Positions 36,069-44,776 of a DNA stretch of 55,915 bases are shown piece after piece. The DNA is from Brevinema andersonii. GTDB taxonomy: Bacteria; Spirochaetota; DYKD01. The stretch's first letter is position 1; each line of letters starts with the position of its first letter. Under the pieces are notes generated by a model. It worked only from the letters and a program-made list of their open reading frames with translations, had not been told where the DNA came from and made no database searches. The position numbers and the translations under genes were made by a program. The DNA lies in the NCBI GenBank assembly GCA_020722765.1, contig DYKD01000012.1, forward strand, positions 1 through 55,915, given 5' to 3'.

Positions 36069-36958
36069 GGTTTCTTCCAAGGAGGAGTGGCAGGAAGATA
36101 TCCTTCAAATTCCTTAATCAATTCTTCCTCATATTTGCCAGCAAAAGTTCCTGCAAAAAACTTATCCAATCCTTCCTTATAAAATCTTTCCCAACTCTTC
36201 TCTTCATGTCCAGGGTTGATGGGGAAAAAAAGGATTCCGTTCGCACTGGCAGCTTCCCTATCGCCAGGAGCGTCGCCAATCATCAGCATCTTCTGCTCAG
36301 GATACTTTCCTTTTCCTGCTAATTTGATATGCTCTTTCTTTGTTCCATATTCCTGTCCTGCAATAATGCGGACATGTTTTGAAATATTATGCTCTTCCCA
36401 CTCACGCACCAAAGCGTCTGTTGGAGTTTGGGACACAACGAGAGCATCAGCCTTGCTCTCCATCTTTTCCAATGATTCACGCATGTAAGGAAAAGGGGGA
36501 ATACCATACACCATCTTTTCAATATCTTCATTAATCGACAAAGACCATTTTAAAGCGGAGAGGAGAACAGGTTCCGTCTTCCCTTCAACATATTTCTTCA
36601 AAGCAGGATTGCCCAACTTCGTCTCGATCTTTGTCCATTCAATGATGGGAGTCATATCAGGAATCTTGGCTTTGCGCATGATGACTTCAGGACGTTCCCG
36701 CAACAGATCCATCACCTTGATGAGAGCATGAAACCTGTTACATCCACGTGACTTGGAATAGAGATTGACAAAATCCCAAGCTTCACGGACATATTTGGAA
36801 ATCATCTGAAGATTGAAATATTTCACAGTATTGGGACAAAAGCATTCCTTATGTTTGATTTCCATTGTATCGAAAGCGCATCCATCAGAATCGATCCCAA
36901 TGAAAAATTCTTTTGTAGGTTGAAGGTCTAAGAGAGTTTTTTGTGGATCTTTATCCAT
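36065..36958 (-). CDS. HAD-superfamily phosphatase
   Basis: 297 aa, cytoplasmic. Motif I DSDGCAFD gives the nucleophile Asp23, acid/base Asp25 and Asp30. A long helical cap (~35-150) follows; VVSQTP is motif II, the region around KKEH supplies the motif III lysine, and MIGDAPGDREAA is motif IV. It fits a small-molecule phosphatase or phosphoglucomutase-like hydrolase. It sits between the PFK and LarA genes with a 12-bp gap and a 4-bp overlap, so it probably dephosphorylates a sugar(-acid) phosphate of the same pathway (inference). The unusually large cap between motifs I and II may define the substrate. Confidence 0.82.
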   Translation of the reverse strand: MDKDPQKTLLDLQPTKEFFIGIDSDGCAFDTMEIKHKECFCPNTVKYFNLQMISKYVREAWDFVNLYSKSRGCNRFHALIKVMDLLRERPEVIMRKAKIPDMTPIIEWTKIETKLGNPALKKYVEGKTEPVLLSALKWSLSINEDIEKMVYGIPPFPYMRESLEKMESKADALVVSQTPTDALVREWEEHNISKHVRIIAGQEYGTKKEHIKLAGKGKYPEQKMLMIGDAPGDREAASANGILFFPINPGHEEKSWERFYKEGLDKFFAGTFAGKYEEELIKEFEGYLPATPPWKKP

Positions 36959-36970
36959 AATATTAGGCTC

Positions 36971-38257
36971 CTATTTTTTTACTGCTTCCAGTTCATAGGC
37001 TGGAAGTTTCTTTTCTGCAAAAATCATCTTGAATCTGGTGAAACGCTGTTTACCGTTTATCATGGGAACTGAGACCCAATCTTCCCCAATAAGAGGACGT
37101 ACATAAGCAAGGAAATCGTCAGTCACATCCATTCGATTTTTAGCAATCCATTTTTCAGGAAAAAAACGTTCGGATAAAGCGACTTTATCGAGCGGGACTT
37201 TATCATATTTTACGTTATAAATGAATCCTGGCTCACGGATAAGAGTAGACATCCAACCATTTCCATCATTCATGGCGATATCTACGGCTTTCTGCCCCAC
37301 TCTATACGCTTCGTCAAGATCTACAGTGGAAGCATAAATCATGGTTGAACGCTGATCTGTACCAGCCACTTGACCCCTTGCTGAACCGCGAGCTTTCAAT
37401 CCTTTGCTGTTAAGATAATTGACAATCGCCTGATAAGCTGTCACTTTGCTGGCACCAAATTCTATGTGACCAAAGGAATCCTTGAATGCGCCAATATCAC
37501 CGACATCGAATCCTTCACTCACAACAACAACGCAACGTCCATTTTTTTTCAATTGTTCATTCACATTATCTGCCATCTGTTCCATGGTCACTTTCGATTC
37601 TGCCAGATAAATCTGCAATGGCATCTCGCGTTTAGGATCTGCCAATCGTGCAGCTGCAGGGATATATCCGATTTTGCGTCCCATGGCTTGTAACACAAGA
37701 ACAGGATCTGCGGGGGAAGAGCCCATGTTCTCTTCATTCGCTGTCTGAACAATGTGGGACCAATATCTGGCAACAGAACCGTAACCCGGTGTATGGTCAA
37801 TCAGTTTGAATTCACTGTCACCGACATCGTTATCAATCGTTTTGGGAACACCTGTTGCTACAAGATCCAAACCAGCTTCTCTTGCTATCTCACTCACTTT
37901 GAATGCAGTATGTTGGGAATCATTTCCACCGATGTAAAAGAAATAACCGACATCATGTGCTTTAAAAATATCAATTATACGTTGAAAATCTTTTGCCTGT
38001 TTATCTTTCAATTTGTATCTGCAGGTTCCAATACTCCCTGCTGCTGGTGTGACACGCAGGAGAGAGACTTCGTCCTCATCCTGGGCAGTAAGATCGATGA
38101 GTTCTTCTTTGAGAACACCTTCGATGCCATGCCATCCACCATAGACTTTCCCAAACTTCTCTGGGAATTGTCTGCAAGTTTCGATGATACCTCTAAGAGT
38201 ATTGTTTATGACGGGGGAAGGGCCACCTGACTGCGCTACAATCACATTTTTTGGCAT
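36971..38257 (-). CDS. 6-phosphofructokinase, pyrophosphate-type active site
   Basis: 428 aa. Phosphorylates fructose-6-phosphate (some relatives: sedoheptulose-7-phosphate), probably with PPi, in a reversible reaction. SGGPSPVINNTLRG is the opening loop. GGNDS (110-114) has the Asp that in PPi-type enzymes replaces the second Gly of the ATP-type GGDGS. PKTIDNDV (138-145) carries the catalytic Asp, and QAMGRKIGYIPAAARL is the usual substrate-site helix. The length agrees with non-allosteric PPi-PFKs. It starts 2 bp after the SDR stop with GGAG ahead. Confidence 0.9.
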   Translation of the reverse strand: MPKNVIVAQSGGPSPVINNTLRGIIETCRQFPEKFGKVYGGWHGIEGVLKEELIDLTAQDEDEVSLLRVTPAAGSIGTCRYKLKDKQAKDFQRIIDIFKAHDVGYFFYIGGNDSQHTAFKVSEIAREAGLDLVATGVPKTIDNDVGDSEFKLIDHTPGYGSVARYWSHIVQTANEENMGSSPADPVLVLQAMGRKIGYIPAAARLADPKREMPLQIYLAESKVTMEQMADNVNEQLKKNGRCVVVVSEGFDVGDIGAFKDSFGHIEFGASKVTAYQAIVNYLNSKGLKARGSARGQVAGTDQRSTMIYASTVDLDEAYRVGQKAVDIAMNDGNGWMSTLIREPGFIYNVKYDKVPLDKVALSERFFPEKWIAKNRMDVTDDFLAYVRPLIGEDWVSVPMINGKQRFTRFKMIFAEKKLPAYELEAVKK

Positions 38258-38259
38258 GA

Positions 38260-39111
38260 TCAGACTCCTGAATAAGCGTTGAATCCACCATCAACCGGAA
38301 TGACAACTCCTGTAATGAAAGACGATGCATCAGAAACAAGAAAGTTACATGTTCCACAAAGATCTTCAGGTTCTCCAAAGCGGGACATCGGAGTGCGATC
38401 GATGATAGTCTGTCCACGTTTGGTAAGAGCTCCCGTTTTTTCATCAGTCAAGAGAAAGCGATTCTGGTTTGTGAGAAAAAATCCTGGAGCAATAGCGTTC
38501 ACGCGAATATTCATTTTGGCCAAATGGGTGGAGAGCCATTCTGTAAAATTATTGATGGCAGCCTTGGCAGCAGAGTAAGCTGGAATTTTTGTGAGAGGTT
38601 TGAAAGAGTTCATGCTGGAAATATTGAGGATAGTCCCCTTCCCTTTCTTCAACATGTCTTGGGCAAAAACCATAGTGGGGAGCAAAGTGCCGAGAAAATT
38701 GAGATCAAAAACCTGGCGAAAGCCTTCCATCTCCAAACCAAAAAAAGTGTCTTCCAATTTTCCAAGTGAATCCTTATCCATGCGTTCAATTTTTGTTGTG
38801 GCTTTTGGATTATTCCCACCAGCACAGTTGATAAGAATATCAGTCGCCCCCATAGTTTGGGAAGCAGTGATACGAACTTGTTCAAGGGATTTCTTATCGA
38901 GTACATCAGCCACAAGCGCCACAGCTTTCACCCCATATTTATTTTGGAGTTCTTCAATGAAAGGTTTACAATGATCAATCATCCTATCGAGCAGAACGAT
39001 ATTCACACCACAAGAAGCGAGGCCTCTGATGAGAGACTGTCCAATGACACCACCACCGCCAGTGATGACACAAACTTTACCTTTGAGATCGTCAAAACTG
39101 ACTTGCATCAT
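38260..39111 (-). CDS. SDR oxidoreductase, D-mannonate oxidoreductase (fructuronate reductase) type
   Basis: 283 aa short-chain dehydrogenase. Cofactor loop ITGGGGVIGQSL, NCAGGNNPKATT, and the catalytic Ser/Tyr/Lys in NISSMNSF and PAYSAAKAAI. The specific features FDLNFLGTLLPTMVFAQDML, RVNAIAPGFFLTNQNRFLL and PVDGGFNAYSGV are those of the SDR-type D-mannonate oxidoreductases that interconvert mannonate and fructuronate; gluconate 5-dehydrogenases are more distant. The first of two ATGs is preceded by AGGAG at five bases. It is the first gene of the cluster, behind two tandem promoters and a REP-like palindrome in the leader. Confidence 0.82.
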   Translation of the reverse strand: MMQVSFDDLKGKVCVITGGGGVIGQSLIRGLASCGVNIVLLDRMIDHCKPFIEELQNKYGVKAVALVADVLDKKSLEQVRITASQTMGATDILINCAGGNNPKATTKIERMDKDSLGKLEDTFFGLEMEGFRQVFDLNFLGTLLPTMVFAQDMLKKGKGTILNISSMNSFKPLTKIPAYSAAKAAINNFTEWLSTHLAKMNIRVNAIAPGFFLTNQNRFLLTDEKTGALTKRGQTIIDRTPMSRFGEPEDLCGTCNFLVSDASSFITGVVIPVDGGFNAYSGV

Positions 39112-39126
39112 AAAAACTCCTGAATT

Positions 39127-39173
39127 GGTACCAGGTCTACACTATTTATTGTAAAAAGTCAAGACCTAGCACC
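39127..39173. repeat. REP-like palindrome, copy 2, in the SDR operon leader
   Basis: GGTACCAGGTCTA and AAGACCTAGCACC arms (11 of 13 pair) around an AT-rich loop with TATTTATTGTAAAAAG. It shares arms with 8865-8913. It sits between the proximal promoter and the SDR ribosome-binding site, so it would be transcribed and fold in the mRNA leader. Confidence 0.7.
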
Positions 39174-39190
39174 TTTGCAATAATGACTAT

Positions 39191-39312
39191 AAAATACATC
39201 TTTTTTCTGAGAAAGTCAAGCAAAATGGCAGTTTAATCCTTTAAATTGACATTTTAAGAATGCTTTATTCTTTGACCCATTAAAATATAGGTTATTTATA
39301 GAAGAAAGTCAA
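39191..39312 (-). promoter_or_regulatory. Two tandem promoters of the sugar-acid operon
   Basis: Proximal: TTGACT (39214-39219), 17 bp, TATTTT (39191-39196). Distal: TTGACT (39307-39312), 17 bp, TATATT (39284-39289). Both read leftward toward the SDR gene. Confidence 0.55.
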
Positions 39313-39495
39313 ATTAAGGAAGCCTCTTGCGATCCACCCTAAACTCTCCACCATATACAATAACAACAGAGGTCTGTCGCTACCCCCAACATAAATTTAC
39401 CCTGTCAAAAAGAATATTTTTTTACCTGTAAAGGATTTCATTGAACCCCTTAAAGATACCAGTTTTTCGTTTTTAGTTCTTAGAGAGAGAGGTAG
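39313..39495. other. Intergenic spacer without recognisable features
   Basis: Together with 39112-39312 this makes a ~380-bp gap between the SDR operon start and the end of the lipoprotein gene. No gene, tRNA or clear terminator is seen in this part. Confidence 0.4.
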
Positions 39496-40284
39496 CTAAG
39501 GGAAAAAAGGCAAGGAATAGGAAGGCTGAAAGACTGCAATGGGCTGGAAAGCGACATACAAACTGATTGTACTGAACAACAATCTGTTTGTGACATACGT
39601 TGAATCATTTGTTGCCCACCAGTTCCGTTCATAATGTCCATTTCCAGACGAATAGTGAAGAATTGTATGATTGGTCATCTTGTTGCCTAGGCTGGAATTT
39701 CCTGCAAACCAATTATTGGTTATCCAGGTCACAGAATGATCATTGACAGTAATGACTTTTGTCAACATATCAGAATAAAATCCTGCCCTATCAAAATAGG
39801 ATCTGCTCACATCTGCAACAGAATCGTTGTTGCAGACAAGATGTCCGATTCTACAGTTAGTCATGCGGAGGGAAGCGCTCTCCCACAGTTCAAATTGTTT
39901 GATGGAAGAGAATCCTACATCTATATCAGATGATGTAGCAAAAACACTCTCTTTCATAGAACACCATGCCATGGAACTATTGGTACTCCCTGAAACAAGA
40001 ATGACTTTTCCAGCTCCATGGAATATGACTGGTTCTGACTGGGTTCCCTTGATTATCAGATCACCATACACAAATAGAATCACATCGTTCAAGAAATTGA
40101 CTCTCGTATTCTTTTCAATGATCAACGCATCCATAGGAACAATATGATCCTCTGCAATATCAATTTCACCTTCCCAGTAGACAGGTCCCAGACTATCAAA
40201 AAAACCTGGTCGTTCTTTCCTGTCAGACATACATCCGATCAGAATGACAAGAAGAAGAATAAGGAGGGGAAACAGTTTCTTCAT
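39496..40284 (-). CDS. Lipoprotein, probable beta-helix fold
   Basis: 262 aa. The signal MKKLFPLLILLLVILIGC places the acylated Cys at 18. The mature part is rich in short beta-strands, Ser, Asn and Val (LIIEKNTRVNF, LIIKGTQSEPVIFHGAGKV, ASLRMTNCRIGHLVCNNDSV), the look of a right-handed beta-helix as in pectate-lyase-like or DUF1565 proteins. I see no catalytic motif. It overlaps the upstream membrane-protein gene by 4 bp (ATGA), so they form one operon, divergent from the transglutaminase pair. Confidence 0.55.
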   Translation of the reverse strand: MKKLFPLLILLLVILIGCMSDRKERPGFFDSLGPVYWEGEIDIAEDHIVPMDALIIEKNTRVNFLNDVILFVYGDLIIKGTQSEPVIFHGAGKVILVSGSTNSSMAWCSMKESVFATSSDIDVGFSSIKQFELWESASLRMTNCRIGHLVCNNDSVADVSRSYFDRAGFYSDMLTKVITVNDHSVTWITNNWFAGNSSLGNKMTNHTILHYSSGNGHYERNWWATNDSTYVTNRLLFSTISLYVAFQPIAVFQPSYSLPFFP

Positions 40285-40889
40285 AACCGCAGTCTTAATC
40301 CAAGGTTTCCCTCTGAATAGACAAACTGAAAACCTTTCTGTTTCAGGTATTTGACAGTAGAAAAACAGTCAAACACACTATACGCCCAAAGGGAGATTGA
40401 CGTAACAGCCAGACAGCTTGCCAGCATGAGTGTGGCGTTGTAATCGTCATAGTACGCATAGCTCTCCTCGACAACAATAGCCCGTTTTTCATAATCAATA
40501 ATCTGCCGTGACTCTTTCCACTTTACCTGGCTATTCTCATAAGCCTTGTTCGCAAGGATAAATGAGACTAGAGAACCGATTCCTGTTGATATGAAAGATC
40601 CGAACAGGATACCTGCCTTGACTTTCTCATCCATACGATATTGCGGAAGACCAGGCAATAACCAGGAATATTTTGAAGGGGACTTTATGGTTGGATATAT
40701 CATTTTCTCTATCATCTGTGTACGCCAGGATACCTGCGTAATGAAAGTCTGATCAGGATAAAAAGAAACGTTTGTAATGATATTCTCATTTGATTTTGAA
40801 GAAAAAACATCATCTATATTGACAAGGACTTGTCCAGAAACATCAGAGAATACGGTGAAAAAAAGCAGCAAAAACAGAAAACTCCGCAC
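40281..40889 (-). CDS. Membrane protein, DUF5683-like
   Basis: 202 aa from a GTG at 40889 that follows GAGGAAGG and opens a signal peptide (RSFLFLLLFFTVFSDVSGQ). An ATG at 40934 would start at the predicted transcription start without a ribosome-binding site, so I prefer the GTG. The centre, YSWLLPGLPQYRMDEKVKAG then ILFGSFISTGIGSLVSFIL, is the 'S.l.PG.GQ.y..k...G' pattern of DUF5683-type envelope proteins, with a further hydrophobic helix (LMLASCLAVTSISLWAYSV). Function unknown. First gene of the two-gene operon with the lipoprotein. Confidence 0.55.
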   Translation of the reverse strand: MRSFLFLLLFFTVFSDVSGQVLVNIDDVFSSKSNENIITNVSFYPDQTFITQVSWRTQMIEKMIYPTIKSPSKYSWLLPGLPQYRMDEKVKAGILFGSFISTGIGSLVSFILANKAYENSQVKWKESRQIIDYEKRAIVVEESYAYYDDYNATLMLASCLAVTSISLWAYSVFDCFSTVKYLKQKGFQFVYSEGNLGLRLRL

Positions 40890-40940
40890 GAATGCGATAC
40901 CTTCCTCGTTCCATCGATAAACCGATTTGACCATATCAGC

Positions 40941-40969
40941 AATATATAGGAAGAAAAAGCGAGTGTCAA
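40941..40969 (-). promoter_or_regulatory. Promoter of the DUF5683-like/lipoprotein operon
   Basis: TTGACA (40964-40969), 17-bp spacer, TATATT (40941-40946), reading leftward; leader of about 45 nt to the GTG start. Confidence 0.65.
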
Positions 40970-41009
40970 TACAATCATAGTAGCCTTCCCCTCTATAAAC
41001 TGCAATAAA

Positions 41010-41038
41010 TTGACAAATAAGCCTATTTTGATTAGAAT
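41010..41038 (+). promoter_or_regulatory. Promoter of the tandem transglutaminase-like genes
   Basis: TTGACA (41010-41015), 17-bp spacer, TAGAAT (41033-41038), 26 bp before the ATG at 41065. The two divergent promoters are only about 40 bp apart. Confidence 0.6.
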
Positions 41039-41064
41039 GGTATGGTTTATCAAACGAGGTATCA

Positions 41065-44000
41065 ATGAATATCAGATCAAAACCAAACGCACTATTCTCA
41101 TTCTTTTTCTTGCTTTCCCTTTTCTTTTCGGTCCCAGGGTTCTGCCAATCCGCAGATCCTTTCTACGATACATATACGAAATTATTAAAATCAAAACAGT
41201 GTGCAGGGACAGAACTTGTCCAAAAAGCGTTGTATGAAAGCTTTTCTGGAAATCATCAGGAGCTTTTTAAAAGTCTAAGTGAACAGGTTCTTGCTCATCC
41301 TGAAGACCCTCTCACAGAGTATTATCTCAGAGTCATTCATGATGCAGTTGACTATTCACAGGCTGACTACATTCAATTCCTGGAAAGTTGTCCACCCTCA
41401 CTTGAGCTGGCAAAAATGTATCTGCTCCCTGAATATCTCAAGACAGGTAGGCTTGATGAGATCAGAAAGTTACGGAAAAATCTCGGTATCATAACGAACA
41501 TGCTGGCACTTGCACCCTTTGACAACGATGATGGGAAAGGGTTCAATGAACCTTACCCACCTGAACAAGAACTAAACTTTTCCAGAACCTATGAAGGAAA
41601 AATCCGACCTGTCACATGGCGTCCTGTTTTCTCATCCCCTACAGGCCGCATCAAGCCAGACAATTTTTTCAGACCTTACATGAATGTGACAGGATATTTC
41701 GTTGTGTTCCTTTATTCACAGGATGGTGATGAAGGAGTGATCAAGACGGGGACAAGCGCAGCATTCAAAATATGGATGAACGGACAGCTCATAGAATCAC
41801 AAGAGGGGGATTTCTTTTCGGGAGTTGATCAGTTTGAAACATCTGTCAGCCTCCAAAAAGGATGGAACCTGCTGCTTTTCAAATCATCTACACTGGGCAA
41901 AGAGCAATGGCTTTTCACATTGCGATTATCCGCATTCAGAAATGAAGTGCATCAGAGCATAACAATCCCGGAAAACATGGAAAGCCTTCTGCAACAGGGA
42001 CCTATCATGTTCAAACCTGCAGAAAACAGATGCCTTGCTATTTTGGAAAAAGCGACAAATGACAAGAAAGATAAAGACCTGTCTTTTTTCCACATGGGAC
42101 ATTACCTCATGTTAAAAAGAAACACGGATCAAAGGGTGCATGTCCCCACCATGTATTTCGACAAGGCCAACAACCTGAACCCATCATCCCTTTATTCGAC
42201 ATTTCTCGGTATCACATCCCCGGACACACGTGGCCAGAAGAAATATCTTTCTGAAGCCATCTCCTTAAATCCCAAACTTCTGACACCACAGCTTGAACTG
42301 TTCTACTTTTATGATTCCATTGGTTATGACAACCTTGCTAACGAATCACTCCAAAAAACTCTCTCCCTGCATCCTCATGACAGGGAAACCCTCCTCACAG
42401 CAGCAAACTATTATTTCAAAAAAAGATATTTTGAAACGGCTTCAGAAATGGTATCTAAAGTGAAAATCCAGGACGCTGCCTGGCACTCTTCCTCTGCCCT
42501 GCTGTTTTCTGCTATAGGCTCCTATTCCAATTACGGAAAATCCTTACAACGGGCCTGGGAACTGGACAAGACAGACAGCTCCGTACGTGAAAGATTGATA
42601 CGCCTCCATCTTGAAAACAACAGAACCGAGAAAGCCAAATCAGTATTGGAGGAGAGCTTCCTTCTCTTTCCGGATTCCATAGAAATCCTACAAAAAATGG
42701 CTGACATTGAGTTGGAAACAGGGGACATCAAAGCCGGCATTTCAAAACTTGAAAAAGCCTTAAAAATCTGTCCAGAGGATGATGTCATACTATCAAGCCT
42801 TGGAAAATTCTACGCAGCAGCAGGAGACCCTACCAATTCGAGAATTGCCTATAAGAGGGCACTATCACTCCGTCCCAACAACAGTAGGTTGAAAGATCTC
42901 ATACATCATCTCTATCCTGAAAACAACACTCTCCTCCAGCAAAGCCGAAAAATTGAAGACCTCTACAAACCAGGTGAGAAAATAACAGAGACAACAATAC
43001 TCCTCAACCAGCAGGCGACTGAGATATTCAAGGATGGGACATTCTCCACGCTTTATCATCTTGTCATCTACCTTGCCAACGAAACGGATATAGAACGGTT
43101 CCAGAAGCAGAATGTCTTTTATAATCCTTACAATGAACGTGTTGAATTCACAAAAGTCCGGGTATACGATCAATCACTGCGCTATTCCGAAGTAAACGAC
43201 ATTGGAGATTTCGCCTATGGCGGGGACGACGCTTCCCTTTTCTATGATCTACGCGTACAGCAGGCAGTACTTCCAAAACTGGGAAAGGGCAGCATCATAC
43301 AATTTGAGTATATCAAACATCATCTTGCGCAGAACATGTATGGATGGAACTATTTCGGGGATTCCTTCGCACTCCAGAACTATTATCCAATAAAGGAAAA
43401 CAGGTTCACAGTCATTTCAGAACCTAATATGCACTACAGCATCCAGACATCCCACATGTCCAACCAACCCAAACCCATGAAAAAGAGGGAAAAGCTGGAT
43501 GACAAGAGGGTTCTTTCCTATATCCAGACGAATATACAAAAGATCATTCTTGAAGAGAACATGCCATCAACAGGATCGTTTGTGCCAACCCTTTCCATAA
43601 GCACTTTCACACAGTGGAAAGATTTCGGAGTGTGGCTCACAGAATTGTACAAGACGCCCATGATTCCTGATGAAAATATAAAAAAACTGGCAAAAGAACT
43701 TTTCCAAGGAGCTACAGGTACGGATGAAATCCTTAAACGTGCTTATGAATATGTTGTGGGACAGATCCGTTATGTGGGGCTGGAATATGGTATCAACGGC
43801 ATCCAACCACGCAAAGTGGGAACCGTACTTTCCACTGGGTTTGGCGATTGCAAGGACAAGGCCACTCTCATGACGGTCCTGTTAAACCAAGCTGGAATCA
43901 AAGCCTACGTGGCACTCATCCGCACACGGACGAAAGGGACATACGATTACAAACTTCCCATGATAGAGGCTTTCGACCATGCAGTCTGTTACGTTGACGT

Positions 44001-44775
44001 TTCTGGCGGAAAAGTCATAGACGGAACCGCAGATTATTACACCTTTGGTGATCTTCCCCCTTCTGATAGGGCTGAAAAAGTTTTCCTTCTTGATGGAGCA
44101 AAATCACGTTTTGTCTCTGTACCACATGAAAACTGTACAAACAACAAGGACACAATAAAAAGCACTGTCATGATCCAGAAAAATGGTGGAGCTTATATAG
44201 AGAGAAACCTATACAAGACAGGACAAAAAGCCGCACAGTACAGATACCAGTATCATTCAGTACAGGATCAGCAAGCATACCTTGGAAAATACTGGAACAG
44301 CCTCTACCCCCGTGCTGAAATCAACGACATCACTTTTTCAGGGATGGACACGCTTCTTGAACAACCTTCTGGAAAATATTCCATCACCATTCCGGACTTC
44401 CTAAGGAGATCTGGGACAAATTTTTTCATTAAGAGCAGACTTGTGGATTCAGACCTTATCAGGGGACTTGTGGCATCAGCAAAAGCGCGCATACATGACC
44501 TGGAGGTCGATGCCATAGACATGTTTACGGATGAGACCACATACGTACTTCCCACAGGGTGGAAGTTCCTGGAAATCCCTACAGACGTGCAGGAGGATTC
44601 AGGACCGTTCAGTTACATGATCCAGTATATAAAAAACGAAAACTCCCTTACAATCAAAAGCAGCTATTGTTTGAAGAACCAGCTGATCAGACGGAAGGAG
44701 TACCAGCAGTTACGTGCCATGCTCCTTCGGCTGAACGCTGCAGAAGAAAGAAAGATCATGATCGAGGAACACTGA
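41065..44775 (+). CDS. Giant secreted TPR - DUF3857 - transglutaminase-like protein (intact triad)
   Basis: 1236 aa with a signal peptide (NALFSFFFLLSLFFSVPGFC). Residues ~30-330 are a beta-rich region with a lectin/PA14-like stretch (AFKIWMNGQLIESQEGDFFS). TPR helices fill ~340-620 (AISLNPKLLTPQLELFYFYD, ALSLRPNNSRLKDL). A DUF3857-type beta domain (~640-860) precedes a transglutaminase-like core: GFGDCKDKATLM with Cys929, AFDHAVCYVD with His972 and KVIDG with Asp986, a complete papain-like triad. A C-terminal DUF2569-like beta region closes the protein. Such proteins are usually surface-exposed or periplasmic peptide-bond enzymes of unknown substrate. It is followed one base later by a paralogue. 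The ATG has AGG at seven bases. Confidence 0.8.
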   Translation: MNIRSKPNALFSFFFLLSLFFSVPGFCQSADPFYDTYTKLLKSKQCAGTELVQKALYESFSGNHQELFKSLSEQVLAHPEDPLTEYYLRVIHDAVDYSQADYIQFLESCPPSLELAKMYLLPEYLKTGRLDEIRKLRKNLGIITNMLALAPFDNDDGKGFNEPYPPEQELNFSRTYEGKIRPVTWRPVFSSPTGRIKPDNFFRPYMNVTGYFVVFLYSQDGDEGVIKTGTSAAFKIWMNGQLIESQEGDFFSGVDQFETSVSLQKGWNLLLFKSSTLGKEQWLFTLRLSAFRNEVHQSITIPENMESLLQQGPIMFKPAENRCLAILEKATNDKKDKDLSFFHMGHYLMLKRNTDQRVHVPTMYFDKANNLNPSSLYSTFLGITSPDTRGQKKYLSEAISLNPKLLTPQLELFYFYDSIGYDNLANESLQKTLSLHPHDRETLLTAANYYFKKRYFETASEMVSKVKIQDAAWHSSSALLFSAIGSYSNYGKSLQRAWELDKTDSSVRERLIRLHLENNRTEKAKSVLEESFLLFPDSIEILQKMADIELETGDIKAGISKLEKALKICPEDDVILSSLGKFYAAAGDPTNSRIAYKRALSLRPNNSRLKDLIHHLYPENNTLLQQSRKIEDLYKPGEKITETTILLNQQATEIFKDGTFSTLYHLVIYLANETDIERFQKQNVFYNPYNERVEFTKVRVYDQSLRYSEVNDIGDFAYGGDDASLFYDLRVQQAVLPKLGKGSIIQFEYIKHHLAQNMYGWNYFGDSFALQNYYPIKENRFTVISEPNMHYSIQTSHMSNQPKPMKKREKLDDKRVLSYIQTNIQKIILEENMPSTGSFVPTLSISTFTQWKDFGVWLTELYKTPMIPDENIKKLAKELFQGATGTDEILKRAYEYVVGQIRYVGLEYGINGIQPRKVGTVLSTGFGDCKDKATLMTVLLNQAGIKAYVALIRTRTKGTYDYKLPMIEAFDHAVCYVDVSGGKVIDGTADYYTFGDLPPSDRAEKVFLLDGAKSRFVSVPHENCTNNKDTIKSTVMIQKNGGAYIERNLYKTGQKAAQYRYQYHSVQDQQAYLGKYWNSLYPRAEINDITFSGMDTLLEQPSGKYSITIPDFLRRSGTNFFIKSRLVDSDLIRGLVASAKARIHDLEVDAIDMFTDETTYVLPTGWKFLEIPTDVQEDSGPFSYMIQYIKNENSLTIKSSYCLKNQLIRRKEYQQLRAMLLRLNAAEERKIMIEEH

Positions 44776-44776
44776 T

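Noticed and set aside
40889-40934. Leaderless translation of the DUF5683-like gene from the ATG at 40934
   Set aside because: A GTG at 40889 has a proper ribosome-binding site and begins a clean signal peptide, so a normal 45-nt leader is more likely.
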